From Gnetum montanum (Eukaryota; Streptophyta; Gnetopsida; Gnetales; Gnetaceae): 62,000 bases of DNA. The notes below the pieces were generated by a model, which saw only the letters and a list, made by a program, of their open reading frames with translations, did no database searches and was not told the origin of the DNA. The stretch is taken from positions 304,602-366,601 of the forward strand of contig MNCI01001065.1 of assembly GCA_015680685.1 (NCBI GenBank), given 5' to 3'. Position 1 is the first letter of the stretch, and every line of letters begins with the position of its first letter. Positions 1 to 12,267 of the stretch are shown in pieces. The translations under genes and the position numbers were made by a program.

Positions 1-185
1 CACATGGAAAATATTCTATCTCTGGGGTGATCAATCCGCCAAAGCTTCGCTACTTTATGTCTAGGATGTTAAATGAGGGGAGTGCCGCCTCTTATTTATA
101 GATTTGGTGGTGGACTGCGATATCGCGTACGCAATATCGTAGGGAACGATGCGATATCGCGGCCTGTGCAATTCGCGTCTCATCA
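1..185 (-). mobile_element. LTR fragment (U3 and start of R), cut by the window edge
   Basis: Read on the minus strand this begins TGATGAGACG, passes through a dense set of CGATATCG-type short palindromes, and reaches a TATA box (TATAAATAAG, 91-100 on the plus strand). It then enters a segment ending near 10 with AATATTTTCCA, which also follows the TATA box in the 8054 LTR. TG start, palindromic U3, TATA box and R-like segment are in the same order as in the Athila-like LTRs further on. The rest of the LTR lies before base 1. Whether it is solo or part of an element cannot be seen. Confidence 0.6.
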
Positions 186-1008
186 GTAAGGCAGTGGTTG
201 CTCAGGCTAAATAAGAGTACAACAACAATCACTTTACTATTGAATATCTAATTGATATATTAGCGCAAGATCCCTTTAACACTATTGTTCATGAGAAGTT
301 AGCTATAGCCTGGTTAGCCTTCCAACATTGGGAAGTGTATAGAGCACAAAGTGCCTTAACTAAAAGTAGACTCACTTGGTTAAATATTCAAGATGAACAC
401 TGTAAGGAATTTTTCAAGAATCTAAAGAGATCTTCTCCCTCACATTCTTTAGACAAAATCTTCAATGATAGCTCCACCATCACTAACCACAATAGTATTC
501 TCACATTTCTCAAAAACCATTATGAAACCCTATTTGCAACTACCCCTATGGACATCTCATCATTTGAAGTTGCTACCCTCAATTATCCTAGACTTATCAA
601 TTCCACTATGTCATAAAATTTGGACATCAATATTACCAAAGAGGAGCTTCAAGATGCTTATTCCAAGTTAATTCATGGTAAGGCTCTTAGTTTTGATGGT
701 TTCCCCATTGAATTTTTTTAAAATCATTAGGATCTAGTGGGAAATGACCTTCTCCAGGTTATTAAAGCGACTATCATTACTGGTTCCCTTGGGCCCAATC
801 TTGACTAAGGGATTATTCACCTCCTTTCTAAATCCATTAACATCCTATAACTCTTCTTAACGTGGTGTATAAAAATTGGGCCCAAGTGCTTAGCTCTACA
901 ACTGAAAAGACTTCTTGGCCAAATAATATCTATTCAGCAAATAGGATTTTGATCACTACGTGGGAAGGTCTCAAGTCGGCATAGGATGACGGTCAAGATA
1001 TTCTCCTA

Positions 1009-1290
1009 ATGAAGCTTGACTACGCCAAGGCCTATGACAACATAAAGTGGGACTTTATTTTGCAAACCATGACTAAACTCGGGTTTGGCTCTAAGTTTCT
1101 TCATATGGTGAAATGTTTATTCTTAGATGCTATCACAAGAATAGCCACTACCTTTGGCATCACTTCTCCCTTTCCCATCCATCGATCAATGTAGCAAGGA
1201 TGCCCTCTTGCCCCTTACCTATTCATTGTCGTAGCCAACTTTCTCTATCATCAATTAAATTATGATATTAAGAAGGAAGTACTCACTGGG
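1009..1290 (+). pseudogene. LINE reverse transcriptase core fragment
   Basis: The translation has the L1 RT motif A block (KLDYAKAYDNIKWDF, near 1012-1056). It is followed by the GFGSKF stretch and, past one stop at 1192-1194, the motif B block QGCPLAPYLF (about 1195-1225). In plant L1 proteins these sit about 60 residues apart, as here. The metal-binding aspartate of motif A (LDYAKAYD) is present. A motif C block looks decayed (HFANDSF-like near 1330-1350). It is not functional because the frame is broken. Confidence 0.75.
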
Positions 1291-2319
1291 ACCTGCCTCT
1301 CTTCACCTCAACATTAACTTCTTAACATGCATTTTGCTAATGACTCCTTTTTTCTTATTCAAAGCACTACTGCTAATTTGCACCAGCTCTTATCCCGAGT
1401 AGAGCAATATTTCTCACTCTTAAGCTCCACTATTAATTGGAACAAATCTTTAATCTATAGCTTTACCAATAACTACAGTTATGTGACCAACTTTAATTGG
1501 TAGCTTCTCCAAGATCAAGACATCATTAAGATTTTGGGCATTCCTTTTCGCTTTAGAGGTTCTACCTTTGTTCTCTAGGAGCATGTGATTTTTCGAATTC
1601 AAAAGAAGCTCGAAAAATGGAAGACTAAACCCCTCACTCTAGTTGGGAAGTACCTTGTCTGTAAATCTATATGTGTGTCTACCCATGTGTATTTCTCTTT
1701 GTGTTGGGCTTCCTCCCAAGCTGCTTATCATAAGCTTGAATGATTATTTCATGACTTCATGTGGTCCTCTAAAGACTCTTAAAAAGGCTTCCATCGTTTC
1801 TCTTGGAATATTGTTACTCTTCCTAAGAATAAGGGCAACTTAGGTCTTTTGAACTTGTTCAAACAAGGGATTACAAATGCTAAAGCTACTACCTCCTGGT
1901 ATCGGAAGGGGGTTATTTCTTTGAGTTGTCTTCGACTTGCCGTTTAATGGATTTTTGGGGCTGAGTTTAATAATCTGTATGAGGAGTCTATAATAATGCA
2001 TCATTGCCTAGCTTGGATGTATACCTTCATTCAATACTATTTGCAGCTAGGTTGTTCAGTGCATAGCATTTTTCATGGCTTCTAATGGATTAATGGGTCA
2101 AAACTTCTACCCTACAAGCCACATGTCGCCTTTCACCTTTTGCATGACTCATTAAGTGTCATTCAACGATGTAACAAGTCTTAGGACAAACAAGAGTCGG
2201 AACAATTCTAGATCTATCTCTTCCAACGTATTTGGAAACTACTGACTCTCTCTAAAATTAAGTAGTTCCTTTGGTGTCTCCTCCATCAAGGTTTACCTAT
2301 CGGCAAATGTCTCAAGTAT

Positions 2320-2592
2320 CTCGGGTTTCATAGTCCTAATTGCCCTCTCTATGGTGGTTAAGAGGACTTTGCTCATGTGTTTTGGCTTTGCCCCTTCGCA
2401 CAGCACATGTGGACATGGGCTTCCAAAGTAATTCCAATGTGCAAGCTATCTCAAGATAATGTTATATTTGGCCTTTTGGTCACCACTTCAGCTAATTTTA
2501 AATTTCTGTGGAAAATCATTAGGCCTATTATTCTATATTACATTTGGAAGTGTAGATGTAATGTTATTTTTTTAAAGGATCAATTATTCTAA
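2320..2592 (+). pseudogene. LINE C-terminal zinc-binding region (zf-RVT type)
   Basis: The translation reads CPLYGG, a stop, EDFAHVFWLCPFAQHMW, then about 45 residues rich in W, I and F. This C-x2-(C/G)...H...C spacing with HVFWLCP is typical of the zinc-finger-like domain at the C-terminus of plant LINE RT proteins. The second cysteine appears replaced (CPLYGG instead of CPLCG). The open reading frame ends at 2592. The following 400 bases are probably the LINE 3' region. Confidence 0.7.
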
Positions 2593-3780
2593 TAAATGTC
2601 ATCTCAGAATGCAAGAGAAATTGCAGATATTTCGTATCATTCATTTCCAACTCAAATCTCAAGCATCAAAGTTCAAAATGGATATTCATCAGTTGATTCA
2701 TCTTCTGTAGCCTTGGGAAAGACCCGTGCACTCAAGCAACCCTCTTCATTAGGGATCTCTACATAGAAGCTTCCCTTCTGACATTTAATTGTAGTCTCTG
2801 TATGAGGGTCTCTATGCCTTTTATTGATCACCGTCAACCTTGTCTAAATTTCTACCACTCTCTCTTGTAACATGTTGGCTGGTTGGTGGACAATAGTTCC
2901 CCAAATTGGGTTTCTCCCTTTCGCGAACAATTATTTATGAGGATGTTTCCCTAGTGTTCTGAGTTTTCCATATTTTTGTCTCCATGATTTAATGTGGTTT
3001 ATGTATTTAACACTCCTTTTTATTAATAAAACTTCTTTTCGAGGTCCAACACCCCCTGCCGCCCTCGTGCCCACCCTCCCTCTACAACCTCCCATCATTT
3101 ATCGAAACAAAAATTTCACAAAGATAGGAGAGAAAGAACATTAAAATTAAAAATGACCAACTATCATTAGAAAATGAAAAATTTAAATTCAAAAAATTTA
3201 AAACATTGAACATCATCCAAGAGAACCATCATTACAAAGATGCTCATTTCTGAAATCATAAGGCTTGGGTTCGAGCTTCGGAACAACTACTTGTCACTAG
3301 CCCTCTCCTAATACCCTAGACCTTACTTGGTGCAATGAGCCATTCACTAAAAGGTTAAGCCATTGCTTATCAACCACAAGGCTCTCATTGGCAAAAAATT
3401 TATTTAAAAAAAAAAAACAAACTAAATATTTTGCATGAACACTAGTTTACAACAAGCTTAGTTATATATTTATAGTATATATATGTTATTTGGCAAGAAA
3501 TCTTTTCTTTTTCAAATTAATGAAATCCCTTGGCATAATTGTACATAATTGTTTGTTTATAGTGACAAAGTCCAACTAATACATATCCAAATAATAATTC
3601 CAAATCATGACAACAATCATTCATTTTCAGCAAAAAAATGTTCAGCCAATGCATACCCAAATAAATACTAATTCTCATGAAAAAGTTCAATCTCTACACT
3701 CACAATTATTTATTTTTGGCCAAAAAGCTAACTATCAACCCTATCCAAGAGAACCCTCCACCATCATGGTAAAATAGTTC

Positions 3781-4031
3781 TATCTTCATAACAGTAAAAG
3801 GAAGATCTCTTGGTCATGTTTTTTTATCTCATCATAGTTGTTAAGAGAAACGTTATGTTTAAGAGGCCAACTACCAATTTGTTAGACTCTAATGTGGTAA
3901 ATAAATAATTATCTTCATAATTCTGAGATTGGTCATGTTTTTTTATCTCATCAGAGTAGCTACAAGAAACTTTATGTTTAAGAGGCCAACTACCACTTTA
4001 TTAGTCCTTGATGTGGTAAATAAATAATTAT
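3781..4031. repeat. Tandem duplication, about 119-bp period
   Basis: Two copies of about 120 bp lie end to end (about 3781-3912 and 3911-4031). Both contain GGTCATGTTTTTTTATCTCA, later ATGTTTAAGAGGCCAACTACCA, and end in GTGGTAAATAAATAATTAT. By eye they are about 85 percent identical. A weaker echo (AAGAGGCTAACTAC) follows near 4070. I see no coding potential. Confidence 0.7.
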
Positions 4032-4034
4032 ATG

Positions 4035-5779
4035 GGATAAGTGATGAAGCTTTTAACTGAAGTTTGAGCAAGAGGCTAACTACTTTGTAACCTAGATTTT
4101 GTTTTTGGAAAATAAATTCTTAATGAATCAATCTGAGATTTTTTAATTTAAGAAATATAGAAAATTCTCTCCGTAAAAAACTTCAGTTTCATTATTTATA
4201 TTTCACTCCCCCTCTCTGAGTCTCTACAAATGTCAATTGAAAGCCAAAATCAAACGTTTCCTAAAACAAAACTCAAACTTCAGATCAAGCTTCCATTGCA
4301 TACAGATCCTGACATATTATTGGTATAAATTTTTTACTCAATACAACCTTCCAGGTTTAACACTAACTTCAGTTTCAAATTTAAAAATACATGCGAATGA
4401 TTTAAATAAATGACTTCAATACTATGTAACTTAAGTAAACTGGAATAACTTTCAGTACTTCAAACAAAACACTGAATAAGCCATGCTAATCAGATAACAA
4501 GAAAATTAGCTTTGCAGGAAAAATGTGTCTCAGTAGACAGTGAAGTAGCCCTAAAGATGTGAACGAAGCTCACACATTCATTAACAGTGAGAATGTCTAT
4601 GGTTCCTCGCTGACGTACTTAAAATTAAGCAGGTAAAGTTTATATAAAACAGGTTTCCGAAAGGATATCCCTCAGAGACAGATACCAAAATATATCAAAG
4701 TAGACGTCTTCCTCCTGTATTCGAGGAGAAATTAACATCGTGTGTCATGTTAATTACTAGTATGTTTCCTCGTTTATTCAAAAACTAATAACAAGCCTCT
4801 TTTGTACTCATCGTCTATGGCAAAATTCTACACCAATATACAAGAGTCGATAACTCTTTCAAGTATTTCGCCAGTGTTCATTCAAACTAACAATGTTACT
4901 CGTTAAGCAGCGATGGACAGTTAATCCTTGAATCAGCCAGTCAAATTTAGAGAAGGCCTACAATCACCAAACTACCACCTAAAAGAATAATCCATGAAAT
5001 CTGATAAGCCGAAGGAATTCACCTGTAACATTAGAACTGGGTTTAAATACCACTGAAAAATAGTATCCAAAAAACTGTCCTTGTCAAAAGGTTAAGTTTA
5101 ACGAGTTCGCTACTCAGATTTCATAATTTAAAAACAGTTCGCCCTATAAAAATTAGAAAGAATCCAAAAGTCCTTTCATACATGAATCATCAGCCTTAAT
5201 CAAAAATAAAAATTTGGATTTTAAAACTCAAGAAGGGAAAAAGAATGCTTGAATATTTCTATCATTAGCATGCAACAGAATTCAATGATGCAATGCTAAC
5301 AAATTACATGAGATCTAATGAAATTCTACGACAGAATGGCCAGAAAAGATGTCTTGGCAGACGATCCGAAGCATCTCCTTTGAAAACACAATGAAAGTCT
5401 TTACTTTCAAAATTGTAGGATGGTAAATCTAACCATTTAAGTCATGACCTAACATTCCAAAATTTTCTCTTTCTCCAATAATAAATTACAGGGCAATTAT
5501 AAGCGAAGCTACAATCTTATGGTAACAGTAGTAATATAATCTTTTAATGGAACGGTTGACTATATATTGATGCAAACATCCAGTTAAGAGTTTTAATCCA
5601 AATGCTTTTGTACGAAAAAATAGAATAATAACCTAAAATACAAATGGCTGAAACGGTATTGTCCGATTGATAATATTGTGATGAAGCAAAAAACTTGCAG
5701 TTTGCTCAGTTTCAGAAAAACAAAAACTTTCACATTGTACAATATGTTAAGACAGCCAAGAATAATAATTTTCCAGTGA
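4035..5779. other. AT-rich non-coding DNA downstream of RPS14
   Basis: No frame of convincing coding quality, no LTR ends and no RNA gene were recognised. The part next to 5780 is the 3' flank of the minus-strand RPS14 gene and may hold its 3' UTR and polyadenylation site, which I could not place. Confidence 0.4.
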
Positions 5780-6057
5780 ATGCAATACCAAATAGGGATA
5801 GAATGTGGCCGGATGCATTATAACAAAATGGAAAAAATTACTAAAATGTATTGCTCAAATTCTCAAACTTTGGCACCAGATTCAAACAGTCAATACACAA
5901 CACAAAAAGCTCTGTTTGCAGAGCCTCATAAAGCAACTAAAACGCTATCTACTTCCATGAACGTGTTGCTAAATAGAAACAAAAAAGGCAAACAATGCAC
6001 CTCAATTCTTCCATGGAATAAAAAAAAGAAAACAACCCAATTGCAAATGAAAAGCAA

Positions 6058-7038
<981 letters not shown>

Positions 7039-7145
7039 GACGAAACCCTTCGCAGTGCTCGCTCCAGAGGAGAAAATTGAATGCAGAATCTGCTTTAGTC
7101 CGGAAGCTATTCGCCCAAAGTCAAAGGTTCAGCAAGAAAAAGGAT

Positions 7146-7154
7146 TTAGGGTTT
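7146..7154 (-). promoter_or_regulatory. Telo-box (AAACCCTAA) in the RPS14 promoter
   Basis: Read on the minus strand, AAACCCTAA lies about 108 bp upstream of the RPS14 ATG. Telo-boxes are a recognised element of plant ribosomal-protein and translation-factor promoters. Its position relative to the transcription start is not known from sequence alone. Confidence 0.7.
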
Positions 7155-7226
7155 GGGGGTGCGTAAACGGTGATATAGCTGAGTAAACTAAACTAAATTA
7201 AACGACGAATAATATTGTGCAACAGA

Positions 7227-7298
7227 GGGCATTTGGTCTAGTGGTATGATTCTCGCTTAGGGTGCGAGAGGTCCCGAGTTCAATTCTCGGAATGCCCC
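7227..7298 (+). tRNA. tRNA-Pro (anticodon AGG)
   Basis: A full cloverleaf is seen. The acceptor stem is GGGCATT (7227-7233) with AATGCCC (7291-7297), followed by discriminator C at 7298. The anticodon stem is CTCGC (7252-7256) with GCGAG (7264-7268), and the loop TTAGGGT has anticodon AGG at 7259-7261. The T arm carries GTTCAATTC. There is no intron and no encoded CCA, as expected for a plant nuclear tRNA. It lies about 190 bp from the RPS14 start codon, in divergent orientation, so internal A and B boxes sit next to a Pol II promoter. Confidence 0.96.
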
Positions 7299-7553
7299 TT
7301 TGTGATTAGTTAATAGTTTTAATAATTTTTGTGGATTAAGGAGACTAATGATATCTTTTTAAATAACATGGAAGCTTTCTCGCGGCAGGGTTTGTGCTAA
7401 CCTTAGGTATGAACAAGGAAACAACTAGTTGTATGAATGCCTTGTCCTAGTCTTGCTAAGACGCTATCAAGGAAACTTTCTTGCAACGCCCTTTATACTA
7501 GTTGGCTTTCGTAGGAATGCCTTACACAAGTCTACTAATCTTTCTTTCGATCA

Positions 7554-7691
7554 TTTTAGTTAAACTATTGCAATTTCATTTTTCAAAGTTAGAAATAGTT
7601 GTGAGTGTCCACTATTCTGTCGTTTTAGTTAAACCATTGCATTTTCATTTCTCAAAGTTAGAAATAGTTGTGAGTGTCCCCAGTGTGCTAA
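7554..7691. repeat. Two-copy tandem repeat, 69-bp period
   Basis: Copies start at 7554 and 7623. Each contains TTTTAGTTAAAC, then a TTTCAT stretch and AAAGTTAGAAATAGTTGTGAGTGTCC. A third, more diverged copy lies near 7740-7785. The repeat sits in the U3-like part of an old LTR relic. Confidence 0.65.
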
Positions 7692-8053
7692 TAAATAGAT
7701 GTACAACATCTTTATATCTTTATTTAAGTTGAGTGTACTTGTTTCATTTCTTGAAGTTAGAGTTAGTTGTGAATGCCCTCTGTATGGTGATAAATAGTTA
7801 TATGCCATCTTTAGTCGAGTTAACTGTACGAGGACACACTTCATGTCTAGTAGTAAAGATCTAAATTGTTCTTCACCATTGCAACATTTCATTTAAATTA
7901 ATCTTACTTTCTATACAATTTATGTCATTTACATTTTCTATATCATTTATATTTTTAACATTTATTAGTTCTTTGGTATAATAAGTACAACTAGTTTCAA
8001 GTGCAACATATAATCATCTAGTAACCTAGTAGTAGCTTTACTTGGTTCACCTA
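7690..8053 (+). mobile_element. Left part of an old Athila-like LTR relic
   Basis: This resembles the R-U5 part of the other LTRs here. It has a TTTATTTAAGTTGAGTGTACT-like stretch (compare 27603-27625), CACCATTGCAACA (compare the start of U5 near 23450), and AAGTACAACTAGTTTCAAG leading to TAACCTAGTAGTAGC. It stops at the ACCTA target site of element 1 and resumes at 21391. Its left boundary is uncertain and may include the 7554-7691 repeat. Confidence 0.55.
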
Positions 8054-8959
8054 TGATAAAGCGCTAAACAGTCGATGCGTCGACTAGGTTGCGTATACAG
8101 GGCCCCGTATACGCGACCGCGTCGACACGGCCCCGTCAACACATCCCTCCATGCGTCAAAGTGGCCCCGTTTATGCAAAGCCTGTTTTAGCCTATAAATA
8201 AGTGGGCTTCTGCCACACTTAGGTACCTTTTTGGTAGTTGTAGCGAAGCTCTTGCAATTTGTTTCCGCAAGAGTTAGAATATTTTCCAAGTGCCTGCAGT
8301 AGGTGTAAGAAAGGTGTCTAGCTCTTTATTTGAGCGCTGATGTACCTAAGCCCATTGGCATGAACGACAATAAAGACGAGCTTTTCAAGCATTCCTTGCA
8401 TCAATTGGACTTAGTCATTTGATGCATTTAATAGTTTAATATTTCTATGCTTTAATAATTCCTTAAGTTTCTGTTGTTATTATTTTAATCGCTCTTGCCC
8501 TTTCATAGTTCGTAGAAACCATAAGTACGACCATCTTGAATGTCAACCCAACACTTGGCAACCCAGCGACACTTAACGTCTAGTAACCCAGTAGTGGTTA
8601 GGGGATGCTCAAGATGTGCACGGAAGATGGGATTGGATACTTATGCTAGGAAGAGTTAAGATACAGATTAGGATAATTATAGATTACGTAATATTCCATT
8701 CCTTACTTTCCATTCCAAGAATTAGATGCTAGAAGATAAAGTGAAAAAACCATAAAAATCATTTACCTCAATCTTACTTAACCATCGCAATCAGAACATT
8801 GCAAGTGAGGTTGGGAAGACAACGACCATTCTAACATAAGGTTTTGCTGGTTAGGGTCTAGTGTATGCAAAGTGCTTACAATTTACGGAATTTGACCGAG
8901 TCGTGTGTGAACGCAAGTGATTCGCATGGTTGGGTGTAGGGGTACCTAGCCGCTCATCA
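8054..8959 (+). mobile_element. 5' LTR of element 1
   Basis: It starts TGATAAAGCG and ends CCGCTCATCA. U3 contains the palindromic cluster at about 8070-8150, including a GTATAC...GTATAC pair and CGCGTCGAC-like steps. The TATA box TATAAATA is at 8193-8200. The R-U5 part holds AATAAAG near 8370 as a possible polyadenylation signal. It matches 20486-21390 end to end. Confidence 0.93.
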
Positions 8960-8960
8960 T

Positions 8961-8978
8961 TGGCACCGTTGCCGAGGA
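8961..8978 (+). promoter_or_regulatory. Primer-binding site, tRNA-Asp type
   Basis: TGGCACCGTTGCCGAGGA begins one base after the 5' LTR. The complement of the 3' end of plant tRNA-Asp is TGGCGCCGTTGCCGGGGA, so it differs at two positions. Athila-clade elements commonly use this primer. Confidence 0.8.
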
Positions 8979-9102
8979 CTGTTAGTCTTACATGCATCAT
9001 TTAACCTTAGCAAAATTATCATTCACATCGTTGGAACAGACCCAGGATAGTAAAATCTACACACGCTAGGCAGACTAAGTAAAAAGTAAGGTACACCAAT
9101 TA

Positions 9103-10935
9103 GTGGATCATCTAACATCCAACATGTCTTCTTCTCACAGGCGAGATGGATCCAACCCATCGGTGCCACAAGAATGTCGGGTGGTATACACGCATCCACA
9201 TGAATATGTCCTCGACTTCACCTTCATCCTACATCAGGATGAACATCTGCGCTGGCGAGACATGGAAGGCAACATCATACTACTGCCTGACCGATTGGCT
9301 CCTGGAATGTTGTTTCACAATCTTGCCAGACTAGGCATTCAGGACCACGGTGTGGAGTACGTCATGGAGGACCATGACTACCGAGACTATCGTCCCACTA
9401 AGGCCCAATGGGTACAAGACTAGTAGCAGGCACAACGGTATGAACACATCAAGGGGAAACAGTTCAGTAAGCCCTTATTCTTGCAAGGGTTGCAGGATGA
9501 TGGGGAACTTGTCTTTCACAATTCCCATTTGGTCGAACTTCCTCTGGGACATTAGATCATTCAGTCCATCATCCAAAACAAGCAATCAAGTGACTGAGAC
9601 CCCCAAGAGGATGGAGGATCATGTCGGAGAGGTCACAACACAAGCAAAGATAGGTAAGAAGATCAAGGCCGTCATCAGAGTAGAGGGGGAGATTGACACT
9701 GGGGCGATGGCGATTCCTCTCCCTCTTCTCCATCCTCTCGCTCCCCTATGCCTTCATCCAATTCAGACTCTGATCGTAATCATGGTAGAAAGGAGTGAGG
9801 TGATGGTGGTCGTAAGGACCGAAGGGAACGATGTGAGGAAGTGCATGACCAATCACGCAAGGTTCATCGTCATGAAAGGAGAGGTAGCTGAAATCATCAT
9901 AGATATCATGGCCTTTAGTAGGACTTTGAATCGGATGAACCATTGTTGGCAACTCGAAGCATGCTCCATATCGTCGAGGTAGTTCAGATATCCAACAAGC
10001 ACTTGAAAGATAGTCGGATCAAACACATTGACATGAACAACATCCCCATATTTGAAGGGAGATACAATTGTGATATGCAAACTCACCTGCAAGCGTTTCA
10101 TGATGCTTGCACTTTGTAGAACATCGATAATGATTGGCAAAAACTTAAGCTGTTCCCTCGCACACTCATTAAAGAAGCAGAAAGCTGGTACTGGTCTTTG
10201 GAACTAGAATCAATCAGAAGATAGAGTACGATGCTGGAAATCTTCAACGACAAGTATCAAACCTACTCCAGAGTGGCGAACCTGAGATGCCAAATCCAAG
10301 GGTGGAAGCAAGTAGTCATGAACCCTTGGATGCAACCATAAGTAGATACTATTCACTGTTGCATTGATGCCCTAGTCATGGCTACTCTCAGCAGGCATAG
10401 CTTCGCCATATCATTGATGGGCTCCGCTTTGAAACTAGAAAGACCCTTGGTGTGTATGCCCAAGGACGACTATCAGAACTAAGGGCCCATCAACTACAAC
10501 ACCTAATTGAGCAAGTGGCTAAAAAAGAGGGGGAACTCAGAAAGAAGGAAAGTGCAGAGGAGTTTAATTGGGATCCCTCCATCAAAAAGAGGGAGGTTCG
10601 ATTTTGTGAAGATGAGGAGGAATCACCACTGGATGTAGCGATGAATGGAAAAACCTTACTCCTACAGAAATTTTCCTCTAAAATATCAGCAAAGGTTGAC
10701 AAGATGTGGGACTCTTTGGACAAAAAATTTCAAAGTGTTTTGAAGATCGCAGAGAAGTCCAGAGAGCAAGGTAATGATTGTGATCAGCGTAGGAAGAAGG
10801 AAGTTGAACATGCCCACCATTTCCACCATAAAGGTAAGGGAAAATTTGTTGTAGCAGAACAGGTTGTAGACTCTGACATAGAGGAAGATGATGAATGTGA
10901 CATATGCCAATAGGAACATCCTAAAGGGTGTTGTC
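9103..10935 (+). pseudogene. Element 1 gag, frame-broken
   Basis: The N-terminal part (9103-9423) has the HPHEYVLDFTF and LRWRDMEGN blocks, which recur in the other Athila-like elements here. After stops and frame changes the capsid-like Retrotrans_gag region appears at about 10030-10330 (FPRTLIKEAESWYWSL). A lysine- and glutamate-rich stretch (10452-10910) may be coiled coil. It ends in a CDIC...EHPKGC knuckle-like motif at about 10893-10929, spaced C-x2-C-x3-H-x3-C with one stop inside. Gag would form the virus-like particle and bind element RNA. Confidence 0.75.
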
Positions 10936-11715
10936 CCATGGTGTCACATCTACAAGAGTCTGGGATGTATGCGTTGAATCCTCACTTGGCCAAGAGGCAA
11001 ACACCTCGAAGGTTGCCTTACCCACAAGGCAACCCCAGGTAGTTCCACCAGCAGTAAGGATATTATCCAAGTGGAGTGCCATCGCAACCTTATGAATACT
11101 TTCAGTAGTGGCAACACCCACAAGCATGGGGGATGCCACCTCCAAGGTAGCAGTACCCTTACCAACAACTAGATCCCTATGGGTACTATGTTCAGCAACC
11201 AGTCTCTCCATGGGACTCTTCCAGTCATGCAACCTTTCAGAATTACTACTACCCCTCGGAATATTTTTGACCACAATCTCCATCACCCAGGGAGGAAGGC
11301 CCACATCTCTACTATTCTCCATCACCTTCTCCTGCCATCCCTACTTAGCAATAGCCCACTCAGTTACCACCTGCTCCACCTATGTAGGGGGAAATCCCAC
11401 CACAGCCACAACAACGTAATGCTACGAGGGCTGTCAACCTACAATTGGCTCCTCAGGCGAGTGGACTGGAAGAGAAGCCATGGAAACGTCCCTTTTTTCC
11501 GGCCCAATAACCTAAGCATACCCTCACACACACCTATGGCTAGTGCCTCTAAATCTCAAATCGCCTCCACTATTCCACCCTTTGAGCAGCCTTCACACCA
11601 AACACCCTCCAACGTACAAACGGTCATGCTCACACACACAGTGATCGACTGGATAAAGGTAGGTCATCTTCCTTGGAAATTAACTAATCTGAGAAGCCCC
11701 CTCATTTATCTTTAG

Positions 11716-12018
11716 ATGGCAGGAAATGAGCCATGTAAAGCTCTTTTGGATTCGGGGTCGGGAGTCAACTTGATTTCACATGACATGTACAAGACCTGTA
11801 ACCTGCCCCCGTTAAAGAAGAGCAACATTCGGCTCGAGCTAGCAGACCAATCCATTACTATTTCCTTGGGATTGGTGGTGAACATTGTGACCACTGTTTG
11901 TGGGTGGTCCTATCCTGTTGATTTCCTTGTCATCCATGTTGAAAATTTCAAGGGGAACTTTCCAATCATAATGGGAAGAGCCTGGCTAAGCACGGTGGAT
12001 GCAAGACAAGAACTCTGA
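11716..12018 (+). pseudogene. Element 1 aspartic protease (PR)
   Basis: It contains ALLDSGSGVNLIS, the active-site block of retrotransposon proteases (D-S-G at about residues 12-14), and later FPIIMGRAWLSTVDA, the usual C-terminal strand block. The open stretch ends at 12018 and the polyprotein continues only after stops. PR cleaves the Gag-Pol polyprotein. In this family the start is normally internal to a polyprotein, so the first ATG is not a real initiation site. Confidence 0.8.
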
Positions 12019-12267
12019 GATCTTTCCCTTGAAATTTCAAAGAAAAATCCTTTTGGGAAGATCGAGAAGAAGCACGTTCCATGCATTGTGTATAGTGACT
12101 CTAGGTGTAACTGTGTGTAGCAGCTATGGTCTGCTAAGCAGACATCTATTCAAGTATGCAGTTGGTGTACCGAGGAATTGCAAGTCCAACAATGCATGTA
12201 CGTAGCAGCCACAAATCAAGAAGGCACCTAGTGGCTGACCACTGATCCTGCTAGCAGCACTCGGTGC

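Larger units (their letters stand above)
190..3020 (+). mobile_element. Degenerate plant L1-type LINE (non-LTR retrotransposon)
   Basis: Coding sequence recovered by changing frame covers the linker before RT (about 310-720), the RT core (about 800-1300) and a C-terminal zinc-finger region (about 2320-2590). The endonuclease domain is missing, so the copy is 5' truncated where it meets the LTR fragment ending at 185. Many stops and frameshifts interrupt it. The order RT then zf-RVT is that of plant L1 elements. An A-rich stretch occurs at 3402-3418, but I cannot be sure it is this LINE's tail. No target-site duplication was identified. Confidence 0.75.

Noticed and set aside
3240-3420. Possible SINE: a B-box-like GGGTTCGAGC near 3268 and an A-rich end near 3402-3418
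   Set aside because: No A box, no recognisable tRNA-like head and no target duplication could be found.
9350-9982. Plus-strand open frame of 210 codons in element 1
   Set aside because: It is a different frame from the gag text that aligns with the other elements; its content is arbitrary.
11179-11715. Plus-strand open frame of 178 codons in element 1
   Set aside because: It lies in the gag-PR linker; the proline- and serine-rich translation has no counterpart in element 2.
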